DNA from: Morchella semilibera
Lineage: Eukaryota > Ascomycota > Pezizomycetes > Pezizales > Morchellaceae
Assembly (NCBI GenBank): GCA_009192285.1
Contig: WBVU01000012.1
Span: 806,001 to 870,000, forward strand
Direction: 5' to 3'
DNA length: 64,000 bases
Shown: piece by piece, positions 1 to 12,800 of the stretch
Layout of the letters: every line of letters begins with the position of its first letter
How positions within the stretch are numbered: position 1 is the stretch's first letter
The notes under the pieces: generated by a model
Told to the model about the DNA's origin: nothing
Databases searched by the model: none
The model's input: only the letters and a program-made list of their open reading frames with translations
Program-made: the position numbers and the translations under genes

Positions 1-2
1 TG

Positions 3-833
3 CCGGCGTTTTTGCGTAGTTTATCAATTTCCTCTGCCGGATCATCAGATAAGGTTGACAGCTCTGAATTCCCTAGTACCCCTAAAAATCTCGGTGCACC
101 TCCGCGACCTGAAGGCCCACTAAAGGCACGAACTTCAGCACAGAAGCGGGAGGAGGCGCTTCAAGCACTTGAGGGCAATAGAGAGGATACGAGGAGCAAG
201 CGGGATACTTCATCAACAATAAGAGCACCAAAAAGCACTGAAAGATCAACTTCACCACTGACACCAAGTACCACTGTCAGTATTTCGCAGTACACAGGGC
301 TTGTATCACTGGTGAAACGTGAACAACGTGCACGGCGGAAAGCCGAGGCTCAAATTTCGAATCTCCAAGAGCAAATGGCTTTGGTTCTACATCGGCAACT
401 TTTATCATCAAGCCCGACAGATACGGTGCATTCATCCAGCAGACTCAGAACCGGTTTTGGAAGTATCAGACGAAAGACCAGTAGCGAGGTCCCAACGCCT
501 GATCTCACTCCCCCACGGACAAGTCCTACAAACTATCATGCAATTCCTGGGAATTTATTTACTGGGTTCGATAGTGAAGCTGGGAATGACGAAAGCGACT
601 ACGAGAATGATGATAGGAGCTTATTCATTGGCGTTGACGCTGATGATAATGAGATATGGGAGACCCCAGCAGAGGATAGAGAAAGCATGATAGGCGACGA
701 TAGCGACAGTGACAGAATCTTCCGGGAAACAATGTCAGCGTTTCCTTCCCCTGGTGGTCGCAGCAGTGATACCCAAAGAACTATGAGCTTAAGTCAGCTT
801 ACTCATAAGTCATCACTTGCTCGCGATCGGTAG
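3..833 (+). CDS. C-terminal part of a disordered, coiled-coil protein, possibly a PH-domain protein
   Basis: The reading frame is open from the first bases of the window, so the gene starts upstream and only its last 276 or so codons are here; there is no convincing internal ATG start. The visible part is Ser/Pro/Thr-rich and disordered, with one short basic coiled coil about a third of the way in (VKREQRARRKAEAQISNLQE). It ends in an acidic Asp/Glu-rich stretch followed by SLSQLTHKSS before the stop. From memory of fungal families, this order (QYTGLVSLVKREQRARRKAE, an acidic D/E...TPAEDRE block, a TMSLSQLT tail) resembles the C-terminal tail of ascomycete proteins with an N-terminal PH domain. 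The PH domain would lie outside the window, so that name is inference. Length, codon use and the absence of stops support a real exon. Confidence 0.75.
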   Translation, partial: PAFLRSLSISSAGSSDKVDSSEFPSTPKNLGAPPRPEGPLKARTSAQKREEALQALEGNREDTRSKRDTSSTIRAPKSTERSTSPLTPSTTVSISQYTGLVSLVKREQRARRKAEAQISNLQEQMALVLHRQLLSSSPTDTVHSSSRLRTGFGSIRRKTSSEVPTPDLTPPRTSPTNYHAIPGNLFTGFDSEAGNDESDYENDDRSLFIGVDADDNEIWETPAEDRESMIGDDSDSDRIFRETMSAFPSPGGRSSDTQRTMSLSQLTHKSSLARDR

Positions 834-3800
834 CGTTTCTGAATCACTCCTAGCTACCACTCCCCGACATTACCTACAGCTACGGTTTCCCAACTCACTT
901 GTACAGTATTGTGACACCTATGATTTAGCATTGCATTTTTGGATTTTCCTTTTGGGCGGTTTTACGTTTTGATTTTTAGCGCCTCTGGCTCGATTCCTTT
1001 CGTTAAATAATTTTTTTTTTGGTACATTATTTTTTTTTATTTGAGAGCCTTGCATATTTGGTTTTTCTGGGCGATTTTCATAATATTGGGTTTAGTCTGG
1101 TTTTATGGGTCACGGGTTTCTTATCTTTTCTTTTTCTTACAAATCCCTTTTATTTTTGTTGATTTGATATTTTGTTTCATTGCATTGCATGGTGGGCATG
1201 GCCCACCCCCAGGCGTGGTTCGTGTTACTCTTTTCTTCGCATCCGAGCAGTTTTATTCGCGAAAAAAAAAGTTCTACAGAGTTACAGCGTACATTGTGGA
1301 GAAAGTGCGCCTAGAGAAAGAAAGTTCTTCCATTGGAAAGCGGAGGGGGGGGGGCACTTGGAAGAGGCTAGAGAAGGGAGGCGCATGGCATGCACGTTAT
1401 CGATCGATTGATTGACTGAGAGAGGGGGGAAAGATACAGGCCATATTTTTTTTTCTTACCCTTTCCTTCTGCATGCTGTGTCGTTTTCTTTCGAGGGGAG
1501 GTTTGACGGCGGCTTACCCTAGGACCTTGTTGCACTGTTTCAGAAGGGCAGCAACATAAACTCTAAGTACGGATGTAGGTACTACCGCCGTTTTTTTTTT
1601 TTTTTGTTTATTTTATCAGGTGACGATGACATTGATGATTTGGCACTTTTTTTGTTTTTTGTTTTATTTTATTTTTTTTCTTTTAGTAACTAACTTCTCT
1701 TTTGTTTTTTTTTGTTTCTTTTTTTACCCTTTCCTTTGTAGAATTACTTACGACTCCCCCCAGAGATTTATATAGGAAGATGAAGCGGCTAAGAGAGAGG
1801 ATCTCGAGAGAGAGAGAGAGAGAGAGCATAGAAAGGGAATTAAAGAAAGACGAAGAACAAGAAGAAGAAGAAAGAGGGGGATGGTCTAGGAGAGAAACAT
1901 ATATCAACGAACTCCCGGGTCTGATAGCCATGTAATCGTGTAAAAACTGATAATGAAGAATAGCTTACATATGAAATTCGAACGACTCCAACCCTAAACC
2001 GGGATCATCATCCCCCCCACCCACTCCTCCTCTCATCTCAGCCTATCACAGATGTGCGCTGTCTCTCTCTCTCTCACACTCTCTCTCCGGCCTCTTGCCT
2101 TATGTGTATATACATATATATATGAGTATATATATATACATACACATAAATACTTATATACAAGAGCTGTAACATATAAACATCCCTCCTCCCCCGAACG
2201 GCCGCACCTCCGCTGAATCTAAATAGTAACCCAATAGGCCCTTCCGAGAAGAGTAACTGCGTGGGAGGGAGGGGGGTGGGGGAATAGTAACCTGGCCCCC
2301 ACACACACAACAACAGTTTGTACCCTGCCCGGAACTAGGAAAGAAATGTTTATCTGGCACAGACAGCAAGCAGCCCAACCAAGCTTACTCATTAGGATTA
2401 ATGTCTTGGTCCCCTCCATGTATGGTACCTAAGCCAATTACACTCTTTTCGACATGATTAGAGAGATGCTATGTACCTGTACCTACATACACTACTCTGC
2501 CGCACAGAGTAGAGTAGCGATACGAATACGCATACGCATACGCACGCACGCACGCCGCCGCCGCCGCCGCCGCCGCATGGCTCGCCTCGCCTTGCTTGGT
2601 GGGTTGGGTAAGTACTGTAAGTACACTTACATGTACTCTAGGTAGAGTTATACATAGATAGATTAGGTACAAGGGAGCCGACAGCCCCCGGGGTTTTGTG
2701 TGAGAGATATCGTCATTGCCATACCCACGGGGACATGTGCGGAAGGAAGGAGAGGGCCTCTACATTACCTACAGGTATGTATGTACTTCATACCTGCTGC
2801 CGGCCGCGCGAAGAGAATACATGCATTCACACATGAGATAGTTACACCTCCCCCCTCCCCTCGTACGTAGAGTATCTGAGTACGTATGTACTTACTTAAC
2901 CTAGTCCGCAGCCTTGTTATTGTACATACTTACGGAGAGACTGAGTGAGTGAGGGAGCAGGCAGGCAGGTAACAGGTAGGAGGAGGAGGCAGTTACTGTT
3001 GTGCAATCGTGCATAGTAATAGCTATGCTTTGCTGCTGCATGTTAGGCCTATTCTACCCTAAGACGGCGGTTAATAGTAACTACTAAGGCGTTTTTTTTT
3101 CCTTTTTCCTTTTTCCTTTTTTTCTTTCTTTTCTTTTTTGAACTCCCCGGCTGGTACCTGCATGAGTGGTCACCATTCTTTTTTTTTTTTTGTTTTACCC
3201 TACTATAATATAATACGGCCGCGCCGACGACGTGTTCCACCTTCTCTTCTCTTCTCGTGTGTCGGCGCGATGATGCGGTAGTTTTGTGTTCTATACCGGT
3301 AGGGTAGTAGGGTAGGGGGTATACGGCCGGGATGGAAGGGATGGAAGGAAGGGTCGGGAGCTACTCTAGGTACATGCAGGTAAGAAGCTGCTCTACGTAG
3401 GGGGGGGGGGGGCATACTCTAGATGCAGGCGGAGTGACAGGTTGGCTCTAACCACAAATACACATCTTTATCCCGCACCCTGGAGGAGCAACGTTGTGGT
3501 TGGAAAACTCCAGAGTGTAGAAGGAGGGCCCACCAACCAACCAAATACATCTATCTACAACCTACCCTGCTTGGGGGGACCGGGGGGTTATCTAGGATTT
3601 GAGTGGGAAAACATCAAACTGACTGAGGTGATTATTATTTTTTTTCTTTCCCATTCAGTTCAACCGGCGGCCGGTACATATGGATGTATGGATATGTATG
3701 GATAGATATGAATGGCCGGTACCTGATCAGCAGGCAACAAGAACCACCAACCAGCGCACCAACCGAGATCCGACCCAGGGTTGCGTTTCAGAGGTTGTGC

Positions 3801-5325
3801 AAGGGTGCTGTGTTTAGCGAGCCATGGGGGGGTGACAGGAGGAGATGGTGTGGTGAGGAGGGAGGAGGGAAGAGGGAAGGGGGAGGGAAGAAACGGGAGG
3901 GATCTTTCACCGCGCTCAGGGGGAACTAAGTGATGCTATTGCCAGTGGTTGAAGATGAGGAGGGTACCTGCTACTAGGAGAGAGGGGGGGAGAGAGGGGG
4001 GTGGATTGTGGGTGGGGGGGGTGAGGGAGAACCGGGGAGTACATACTCTACATACATGTATACTTGGGTATATGCAGGTACCGATTTTCTTGACACTGAT
4101 TCTCGTTCAACCTTCAGGGAGCTAGGAAGGATGTATATGTGGATCTCTCGCTCTTTTCTTTTCTAGGAAGGAAGGAGGTAGAAGTATAGTACATCCCCCC
4201 AAGGGAGTTTAGTTTGTCCTGGCGGTGAGTGGAAAGTCTGGAGACGAGGCCGGGTGGGAAAACGGTTATGGGGCTCGATGGTTGTTGGGGGTAAAGATCG
4301 GCGATAACAGTTACTACAACTATTCACTACATACTAAAAACTTATTGCTTGGGAATTGCTTAAGGTACACACATTATTATGTATGTATATACTATGATAC
4401 CATATAGTTACATGTCGAGCAGCGGGCCTTAATTTCCGCCCGTCACAAACACTCGCGGTACATCTCTTATCTCAACAGTTAAGTACATGTAGATACATAC
4501 GTTGACTGTGCGTTCGTGCGTGTGTTCGTGCGTTCGTGCGTTGCGTTCGTACTTTTACCCCTCCCGTTCATGTTGAGAGAAAAAAAAATTGTTGGTGGCT
4601 TTTTGCATGTTTAGTAGAGTCTCTGACCGATGGAATCTAAAGTGCTCAATTGGGAGAGGGGGGGGGGGTGCGCTTCTGGCTTGTTGTTTGTTTCCCTTGC
4701 GTCGCGCAGTGGAGAGGTGACGTAGAGTAGGGTAGATGTAGGTAAATACATACATCATGTGTAGACTCTAGATAGATGCCTGCTGCCTGGTGCCCAATTT
4801 AGCCATGCAGGGGCGGCAAGGAGGGTGAGTGATGAAGCATGAAGCATGGAGCATGAAGGTGGTGATGATGATGGTGTTTGTGATATTGTGAGTTCCTATC
4901 GCCAAGAACTAAACGTTTAGAGTAGATTCGGATGTTGTTGGCCAAATCGCTCTATTTCTGGATGACGATGATGATGATCATGTATCTACCCACCACTGCT
5001 GCATCAATTCATCAACATTTAAATTTAAGCTTATCCCACACACCAAACCCCCCTTGCTTGCTTCCTTCCTCCCTTTGCTATATTTATAGTAATATATCAT
5101 AAATACTGACCGCTAAATGGCCGACTGACTGGCTGGCTGGCTACACGTGCGCTGCTACAACTACATGTACGCCGTTACACTACATATAAAATAAAACTAT
5201 TACCGCAATGAGGCAAGGAAAACAACAAGACAAAACAAGACAACAAGACAGGAAACACCGCTCTATATATAAAAAAAACAAAAAAACAAGACACACATAC
5301 ACCAACCTGCTGTACCTACATGTAC
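834..5325. other. 4.5-kb convergent intergenic region rich in simple repeats
   Basis: No gene is convincing here. The first about 200 bases are probably the 3' UTR of the gene ending at 833. The rest is dominated by low-complexity DNA: T runs (about 1010-1130, 1580-1700, 3095-3195), GA repeats at about 1790-1880, alternating TA/CA at about 2100-2160, a GCC run at about 2550-2576, long G runs (3402-3412, 3990-4030, 4660-4670) and TGCGTTCG repeats at about 4505-4550. Open frames in this stretch (for example 1702-1935 or 3442-3705) are translations of these tracts and have no domain character. TACATGTA octamers lie at 2628, 4053, 4494, 5162 and 5317. Confidence 0.6.
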
Positions 5326-6178
5326 CTACAACCTAGCCCTATCCTGTCCCAAAGCCGCAACAATCGGCGGGTCCCCCGGCGGCAACAACCTCTCCCCCGT
5401 CAAGTCCTCCAACTCCCTGACCGCCCTCCACGTCTCATCTAGCCCCACCTTGATCGTCCGCAGCCCCACGGCCCTCGCCGCCTTCAAGTTCATCCCGATA
5501 TCATCGAGGAACACCGCCTCCTCGGCCTTCTCCAGCCCCAGCTTCTTCAGCACCAGCTCGTAGATGCCGCGCTCGGGCTTGCGCATGCCGCTCTCGCTGC
5601 TCGACACATAGACATCAAACAGCGAGCGCAGCTCCCTGCTATCGCTGTACGGATGGTCCTTGGGGAATTGGTAGTCGTTTGTGAGCGCGGCGAGCTTGTA
5701 GCCGCCAATCTCCTTGAGGCGCTGGATGGCCGTGATGAAGTAGGGGTCAAAGGTGCGCGACGTCTTCATCATCTCCCAGAAGAGGTACTCGCCGTCTATG
5801 GCGGGGGGCGCCAGCGATGCGGGCGTGAGGCCCCGCGAGGCGTGGAAGTGCTTCCAGATGCTGGGGTTGGTCAGGTCCGAGGTGAAGTGGAGGAAGAAGT
5901 TTGTGTCGAGGGAGATCTCGCCGCGTTCGAGCTTGTGCCAGGCGCCGTTGGGGGAGGTGTGTACGATGGCGTGGTTGATGTAGCCTGAGGGGATATGGTG
6001 CCGCTTTTCGTAGGAGCGAATCGCAAGCATGGGGGAGAGAACCTGCGGAGCTGTGAGTTAGTGGTGAACCACGGCCGGGGGTGCGAGGGGGCTGGGGGGG
6101 GGGGATAGGAGGGGGGTTTACGCAGACTCCGCCGACATCGAAGATAATGGCCTTGACGGCGGGGCGACGGGTGGACAT
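5326..6178 (-). CDS. HAD-superfamily hydrolase, epoxide-hydrolase N-domain/ACAD10-like phosphatase type (two exons)
   Basis: Exon 1 is 6122-6178 and exon 2 is 5326-6042, joined across a 79-base intron (GTAAAC...GCAG) with a CTAAC branch-like site near its 3' end; the joined protein has 257 residues. The splice is supported because it rebuilds a continuous HAD N terminus, IIFDVGGVC followed by VLSPMLAIRSYE. HAD motifs are visible in order: motif I with nucleophile Asp about 14 (DVGGV, the second Asp replaced by Gly), motif II LTND near 140, motif III Lys about 174 in RKPE, and motif IV FLDD at about 198-200 for Mg2+ binding. Residues 30-120 form the helical cap. The family contains phosphatases and dehalogenases of small molecules; substrate is unknown. 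There is no signal peptide, so it is probably cytosolic or peroxisomal. The Gly in motif I may mean altered chemistry. Confidence 0.85.
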
Positions 6179-7125
6179 ATTGCAGTGGGTGAGGATTAAG
6201 GTATGTTGTGTTTTTATTAATTTTGTTGGAGTGCTGAGATTTCGAGATCTTGCGTTGAAAGGGGGAGGTGAGATATGTTTTTGTGTTAAAGTCGGCGATA
6301 GACAAGAACACATGCTGGGTTTCGCCGGGCGTAACCGAGGTAACGAGACGGCATGCCGCCATGATATAAACAAGAAACAAAAAACATTGCTAATCGGAGA
6401 AAATTGGGGAACTTCATCAACACCGAGTCTTTGGATTGGGGTCAAGGTCTGCTGGTTGGATACCTCTCGGTGTATATATCACCACCGCATCCCAATGGGG
6501 GAGTGACAGGTGAGTGAGGCTGATGTACGACCGCGAGTGATAGCCTATGATTTTTGCTTTCCAGTACAGGAGCCGCGCGCATATACCAATTCGGACCGAG
6601 TATTTTTTGCGGGCGTATTGTCAACGACCCGGCCAATGGATAGTTAAAGAATATCCTGAAGATGTCAGTCGGCCTGTGATTATGTAGCTAAAGGTATAGA
6701 CAGGGCTAGGGTTTATGCATGTACTATCACTCTCAGCTAGTGCCAACCTTACTTGCTTGTGTGTACTAATACTTTACGCAATTACGTACTTTACACCCTG
6801 GTTTCCATAACGTACTCAACAAAGGGCATCCCTACACAACGGGGGCCCGAACTAGATGTGTCAAGATCCATGTGAAGCGGTCTGAATACCATTTTGTCCG
6901 CCCGACAGGGTGCGTGCGGCTATGGAGAGTAATCCAATAGGTGGCTGTGTTTGTCCGGGGGTGGACATGAATGATGTATGTATCTATTCACTTGCGTCGT
7001 AAGTCGCGTATACTACTAGTTGGGGTATAACGTACGTTATTGGATCTTTATCTTCAGAGTTTTCGACACCAGGGCTTGCGTTATAGGACCGTTAAAGCCT
7101 AAAGATATTGCTTAGATCTCTAGTA

Positions 7126-7314
7126 CGGCGGGGCCCGGTAGTAACATACTCGATAGTAGCATATTCTCGATAGTAGCATGCTGTCGGCCAATCCCGAACG
7201 AATTGGTGTAGAAAAATCTGCTCTCGATATAAGAACATCCGCGATAGTGGTATAGGAAGTTCCATTGTATTCCACTACCAGGGTATACGGCGATTATCGA
7301 ACGCGATTATCGAA
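7126..7314. repeat. Short tandem motifs resembling ends of a pogo/Tc1-type DNA transposon
   Basis: A 17-base unit, CTCGATAGTAGCATATT, is repeated directly at 7149-7165 and 7166-7182 (the second copy ends GCATGCT), with a diverged copy just upstream (GGTAGTAACATACT). A second pair, CGATTATCGAACG then CGATTATCGAAC, lies at 7290-7314, and a related GCGATAGTGGTATA at about 7232-7246. Fungal pogo-like elements often carry such tandem subterminal repeats, so this may be a transposon relic. No transposase frame is visible nearby. Confidence 0.35.
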
Positions 7315-8416
7315 CTAAGACTACATAGCACCTTTAACCCGTACGCATTCACCTTTTGCGCGTTAGTAGTTTCTATGCAGATAGCTTTCTCTTGTCAGTT
7401 TTTTTTTGCCTCCGTAATCTATTCTAGTAAATTTTTCGGCGCTGTACCTATTTTTCATTACTAACTCGATTTATTAAGTATCACACTAGACCAGTGGACT
7501 AAGCCCAGCGCAGGAGGCAGATTATGATAACGTCAAAGTTTGCGTTGTAGCTACCCACACTTTTTCACCGAAGTCAATGGGACGAGTATATCAACGGGCT
7601 TCTCTATCCTACCTCTTGATGAAAGTTCATGTTTTACCAGTCTCCCCCCCAATGATCAAGGAGACCAAGACGAAAAGCGAGCATAACGTGCCTCCCATGA
7701 ATGATAAAATTCTATGCATAACACCCCTGGACACAAGGGTAGTGCGGTCCACGAAGCACATCGAGGCAAAGAAACAGAGTGTATCGGGTTGTCTCTCCTT
7801 CTAGTGAGATCTGCTTTGCATCCCCTCGAGCCATATACAGCTATGCCTCAAGCTGTCTCGATTCACGTACACGAGTATCTCTGCTCTGGCAGCTCGAGGA
7901 GTATTTAATTAACTTGACCCGAGTCGAGAGATATACCATGTATCGAGGTACTTCAGCTCACGGAAGGGTTCTACCTTGTATCACCTCGAGGCGTTTGCTT
8001 CCACGGGGCGCATCGCCATCGTGGACACACTGAGTTAAACCTGGCTCTTCGAGCATATAACCCAGTCCTAAATCCGGGAAAGGCGCAGTAAAGTACACGT
8101 AGGCCTAGGTTGCGTATTATAATCTCGCTTTTTATATTTTTTATTATTTCTTTTTAAAGTAGCGGGATTATTCGTCATCGTATAGAATTTATGGTCCAAA
8201 ATAATTATCACCAGGATTTACTTCGAAGGGCGGAAGGTAGTGATGTTGCTATGTCTGATGGATGGTTGGAACGGTGGTATTGGCGGGTAGGAATGATAGA
8301 AGCCACACCTTTTGCTCCCAAACAATTGCCTCTGATTGAACACCCGTCGTTCCATGGGTATCCAAGTGCTGTCTCGGCCGGGTCGTGCCCCAGAAAAAAC
8401 TTGATAGGCTGCCTCC

Positions 8417-8497
8417 AGCAATCTCTGTGGTATCACGGGCGCTTGCCATCCATCCAAGGCAGTATGTGCCCAACCCGGGTTCGATTCCGGGCTGATT
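8417..8497 (+). repeat. tRNA-like sequence, probably a decayed SINE head or tRNA pseudogene
   Basis: A near-perfect box B (GGTTCGATTCC) lies at 8478-8488, and a box-A-like TGTGGTATCACGGG lies about 50 bases upstream. The stretch TATCACGGGCGCTTGCCAT resembles the D-arm and anticodon region of tRNA-Gly(GCC). The T stem has a mismatch and I cannot close an acceptor stem, so a working tRNA is unlikely. Confidence 0.35.
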
Positions 8498-9066
8498 CAT
8501 TATATGGTTGGGGGATCGGGTCACATTGCGCCTTTATGCTTTAGTAATAATCTTATCGTCGGCTTAGTGTAGTAGTGGTCTTTGCAAAGAGTGGTGGATA
8601 TCGAGTATTTGAGTTCTTTGTCTTGTTGATACCGTGTTCGGGCTCTTAACGAACCTCTGGAATAGACCACTGCCGAGATATCAACCTCTTTGATCGTCGG
8701 GTTTAAGCCTTTAGCAAAGACCCTACCTTTGTTCTACACAAAGACATTTTTAATAACGCAACACACGTCTAGTGATTGGAGGTCACCAATCCATGAACAA
8801 GGAGTAGCACCAGCACTTCGTAACAATGATATATGTAGAGAAACTACATCCACCATCGAGTACAAAGCCAGAAAGTGCCAACGGATGTGATAGTATTGAT
8901 TTCCTTTTGCCGATTAGCAGACTGGACATTTCTTAAACATACCCCCACCTTCCCACCAACAGGAACTCTTGACTCCACCCTGAAGATTTTTCGATAATAA
9001 ACCCATAGCTATCAAATTTAGTCGAGAAAGAACCAGCTCACACATTCGAAGAACAAATCCCTCAAG

Positions 9067-9840
9067 ATGCCGCCAAAAAAGCACACCACCATCAGTCCAT
9101 TAGCTCGGATACGAAAAGAGTCGAATCCGCCATGGTCACCAGCCTCCAAGAAGCTCACCGAGATGGCCCACAATTTCTCCCGGCTGTGGTGGGAGCTCTG
9201 GGAGTATCACGACGAAGCACGCTGGATCCTCGAGAGCGAGGTAGAGGCGGTCTGCGAAGAGATCGAACAACTCAAAGAGGTCATTTCGAAAGAAGACGAC
9301 TATCCAGACCCAGAGGACAGAAGCCCGCAGATGAGGAGGGCCCAGGATAACCTTGTGCAGGACTACCAGGAAGCTATACTTCTGCAGAAGAAGCTACGGG
9401 CGTGGACGGCGAACTGCAGGACGTATATGAAGAAGGTGGTGAAGGAGCGTAAGGCCCTGGTCGCGCAGATAATCCGTGAGGGAAATAGCCTGAGGAGTAT
9501 TGGGCTGGACCGCTGGAGATATTGGTACATGGGGTCGTTCGACAAGCTTGGGAGAGAGGAGATTGTGTTCCATTTACCGCTGGAGCAGTTTGTTAGGTGC
9601 AAAGGATCGGCGACGGAGTACGCCAGGATTAGACTGGAGGACTATAGTGAGGGCTTTGAAATCTTTGATGTCAATGCTGAGGAGGCGGCGAAGCATGCAC
9701 CGTATTTAGACCAAGGGTTGGTGCCGATAGTGGCTTATGTGGACGAAATACAGTTCGATAAAGACAGAGAGGTCTATCATGTTGTTCTGAGGGGTGATGC
9801 TGCTGCTGAGAGAAAGAAGGCTCGATTGGCCATCGTGTAA
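9067..9840 (+). CDS. Hypothetical coiled-coil protein, 257 aa
   Basis: Single uninterrupted frame with a good start context (CTCAAGATGCC) behind a C/A-rich leader. The first about 30 residues are basic and disordered. A Trp-rich helix follows (RLWWELWEYHDEARWILE, about residues 39-56). Charged helices with coiled-coil character then run to about residue 135 (many E/K/Q with spaced L/I/V), including an acidic loop EDDYPDPEDRSP. The C-terminal half (about 145-250) looks folded, with alternating hydrophobic and charged residues. No signal peptide, membrane segment or metal motif is seen. I do not recognise the family. Even codon use and length support a real protein-coding gene. It stands alone, flanked by long decayed intergenic DNA. 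Confidence 0.7.
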   Translation: MPPKKHTTISPLARIRKESNPPWSPASKKLTEMAHNFSRLWWELWEYHDEARWILESEVEAVCEEIEQLKEVISKEDDYPDPEDRSPQMRRAQDNLVQDYQEAILLQKKLRAWTANCRTYMKKVVKERKALVAQIIREGNSLRSIGLDRWRYWYMGSFDKLGREEIVFHLPLEQFVRCKGSATEYARIRLEDYSEGFEIFDVNAEEAAKHAPYLDQGLVPIVAYVDEIQFDKDREVYHVVLRGDAAAERKKARLAIV

Positions 9841-12800
9841 TTGGAAGATTTCTCTCGACTCTGATTAGTTGTGTACGGGTTCGAGCTGTAAGCAAGTGGT
9901 TAGGCGTACGGGCAGGTTGGGGGGGGGGGGGGGTAAAATACGGCAATATTTTAGTGTTCAATAGGGCTAAATGTATCAGCTACAAGATTACAACAAAAAT
10001 ACATGTACTTACATACAACTTGATCAATTGGCTAAATATTGACTCGTAGAGTGTATCATATAATCTTCACTAATCAGGGCCATGCACTGGATTGTTTACA
10101 TATATACATAGATTTACATGTATATGCTTCTTAGGCTGCTGGAGGTTAGATTGTCAACGCTCTAGAGTCTAGGGTGGGGGTCTGGTATCGAGGATTGATG
10201 TTAAGGCACCATTGCCGATTACTGCTTGTGGTTTAGTTTCACTTACTGTAAATTAAACTGTTGATGTAAGCTCCGTATAAGCGGCAGCTTATCATGCAAT
10301 ACATGGCCCCTCGAATAGAGTTTATCATTACACGAAGTACATGTAGTTCATGAGAATAACACGCATGCTGAAAACCTTTGGCGAAATTTAAAGCGAATAT
10401 GGACTTCTTAGTCTATCTATACATACATACATAGTATGTACGTACATATACCAATCGTAATTTAGATTGCAAGTGTAATATAAACGTTTACCTACCTTTT
10501 TTTCCCTTGGCTGTTGATATATATCTGTTCATGTAAGGCATTAATTTCTTAGGGCTAGCTTTCTTCCATTATAGAAACATAATTAGTTGAAATAGCGGAT
10601 ATTGTTGGAAGTTTGAATTTTGGGGAGGTACATGTAGTATACGGGGTATTCGGGGGTCTGGGGGGGGGGGATTCACTTTTGGAGGGGTCGGTGATATATA
10701 ATAGTATAATAAATTGCCTCCCACCCTTTATATCCACTTAATTCTCTAAAGAAACAATCATGACTTCTTTATGGACCCATCCAATTGTAACTACTATAGA
10801 GAGTAGCGTATGGTCGTCTTTGCCTCAAGTAAAAATATTTATTCGATTCTATACTAGGGTCCGGCCGGGGGTGGGGTGCTTTCCTGCTACAGCCGCTAGA
10901 AATAGTGTATTTAGAACTTCATTATCTATGATGCCAGTGCTGACTCTGCAGTCGAGAAGGAAATTGGGAATTAGCTGATGTCCAGCTTCTTAAGCTGCCG
11001 GTAATTACTGTTCACTTATTACCATCTTAGACTGGATCAACACATTCGTCGACATTTAATAATTACTCACAACCTCAGAGGCCTTTCACTCGAGGTAATT
11101 TACAATGCAATCCCGCCGTTTATATCGCGAGGGCCCATGGACTTTCCTTTGTTTGAGAGAGCCTCACTACATAAGCCTGATTAATGGCCCTTACTGCGAT
11201 CTTTGCGATGTGGGAGGGTCTTCGTGATATATTGATGAAATATCAGTATTTCTCTTATGTTCTAAAATTAGCTGCTATGTGTGCGGTAATCCGCCGCTTT
11301 TATCCCTAACTGTCGGGTCCATGGTCAATGAGAAACAATCTTACGAGTTCCGTCTGTCCATCATTCTAAGGAGAAATTTTATGGATTTATCTCTAGCCCC
11401 CGTATATACGTATCCCGGCATGTAAAGCAGGGTTGTTTTCGATATACGTCGGATCGGATCTTCGACGTTGGGATCTGCTTCCCCTTCGAAGTTTAACAAT
11501 AGCTTTGTACCTCGCCTCCGCCGCTGGTCGTAGCACACCTGCCCTTGGATATCAGAAAGATGGGGGCTTCAACGTGTCTTAGCCAACTTGAGCACAGTGG
11601 TCCGTTTTTATTCAATAGTATGAGCCATGAATGGTTCGATAGGACTGTATGTAGTGCAGAGACAAGCGTGCAGTTGCGATCAAGCTGTCATTTGACTTCG
11701 ACAATGTCTTTATCGGTCTTCGCAGAGATAACCTGCCCCGAATAGGTAGGTTGAGTAAAGAGTTTCCGCATCACATTTTCTAGAGAGCCATGTCATTATA
11801 ATGCGACGGCCGACCTGCCACTAGGCGGGGTTAGCAAGAGGCCACGCTAGTCCCGCACAAGTGATAAGTGAGATGGCCTACGAGAGTGGGCCCCGTTCAT
11901 AGGATCTGAAAAGCACAATGGAGGGTGGGTGGGAATAAAGGGCGATGTCTTAACGGAGCAATCTAGAGGCGCATCTTTAAACAGCTAAGCATTGGATATA
12001 AAGGCCACTATCAACCTTATACCTAACTTTTGGTCTGTATATATGGGCGTAGATGTCATGAAACCTGTATCCCTGAGCTGATAAGCGACGAGCCGAATTC
12101 CTCTACGACTCGGCTTCCCTTGTTACTGTAGGAGGCTGGATTTTTTTCGGTTGATCGGCAAGTAGTGAAAGCTGCTCCTAGGGTAGACCATCCGCCTAGT
12201 AATAGTAAGCACCCTATCAGAATCTTGACCTATGAGGCATTGAATGATACATATTACTATACGTATGACCGGTCTTTCCGACTAGATAACTCCAAATAAT
12301 GACACTAGCTACAGGCCGGTCTCTCATTCCGCCTTCGAAAGTCCTACGCATAGCTTAAGCTAGTACAACATGGGCTGGTCCACGGGGTGTATAGGGTGTT
12401 AACGGCATCCCGAGATCTAGAGCTAGCTAGACCGGGTAGATCAATGCAATGTCCCTGGCTGATTTCATGGGACTTTGGGGCTCCGGGAAATGCACCTGGC
12501 GGAGCTGCCGCAGGAGCACCTCAATGCATCGCCTAGCTCTAGGGTAAACCTCGACTTCTCAAATGTGAGTATTTCTCCCATGGCTCAGTTCTTTGACTTT
12601 GATGAGACCATATATTAAATTACAATTATAAATAGGGTATACGACATTGTAAGATCATGATCAAGGTAAACCTAAGGTTTTTGTATATGTATCAACAAAG
12701 TTGAAATAGTTGAGTACGTGATATACGTGATACACGTTCTCTTTTAGCTTCTTAATTTAGATTTCTGATTTGGCAGAATCTTCTAGGTCTAGAATTTTTA

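Larger units (their letters stand above)
6179..9066. other. Intergenic region with decayed repeats
   Basis: The first few hundred bases upstream of 6178 should hold the promoter of the HAD gene, and about 8940-9066 looks like the C/A-rich 5' UTR of the next gene. Between them I see no intact gene. Two repeat-derived patches are listed separately (7126-7314 and 8417-8497). Short open frames at 7577-8033 and 8191-8544 have no recognisable domains; the second overlaps the tRNA-like patch. Confidence 0.5.

Noticed and set aside
8191-8544. Open frame overlapping a tRNA-like box B
   Set aside because: The frame has no domain and overlaps a tRNA-related repeat; the tRNA itself lacks a closable acceptor stem, so neither a gene nor a working tRNA is claimed.
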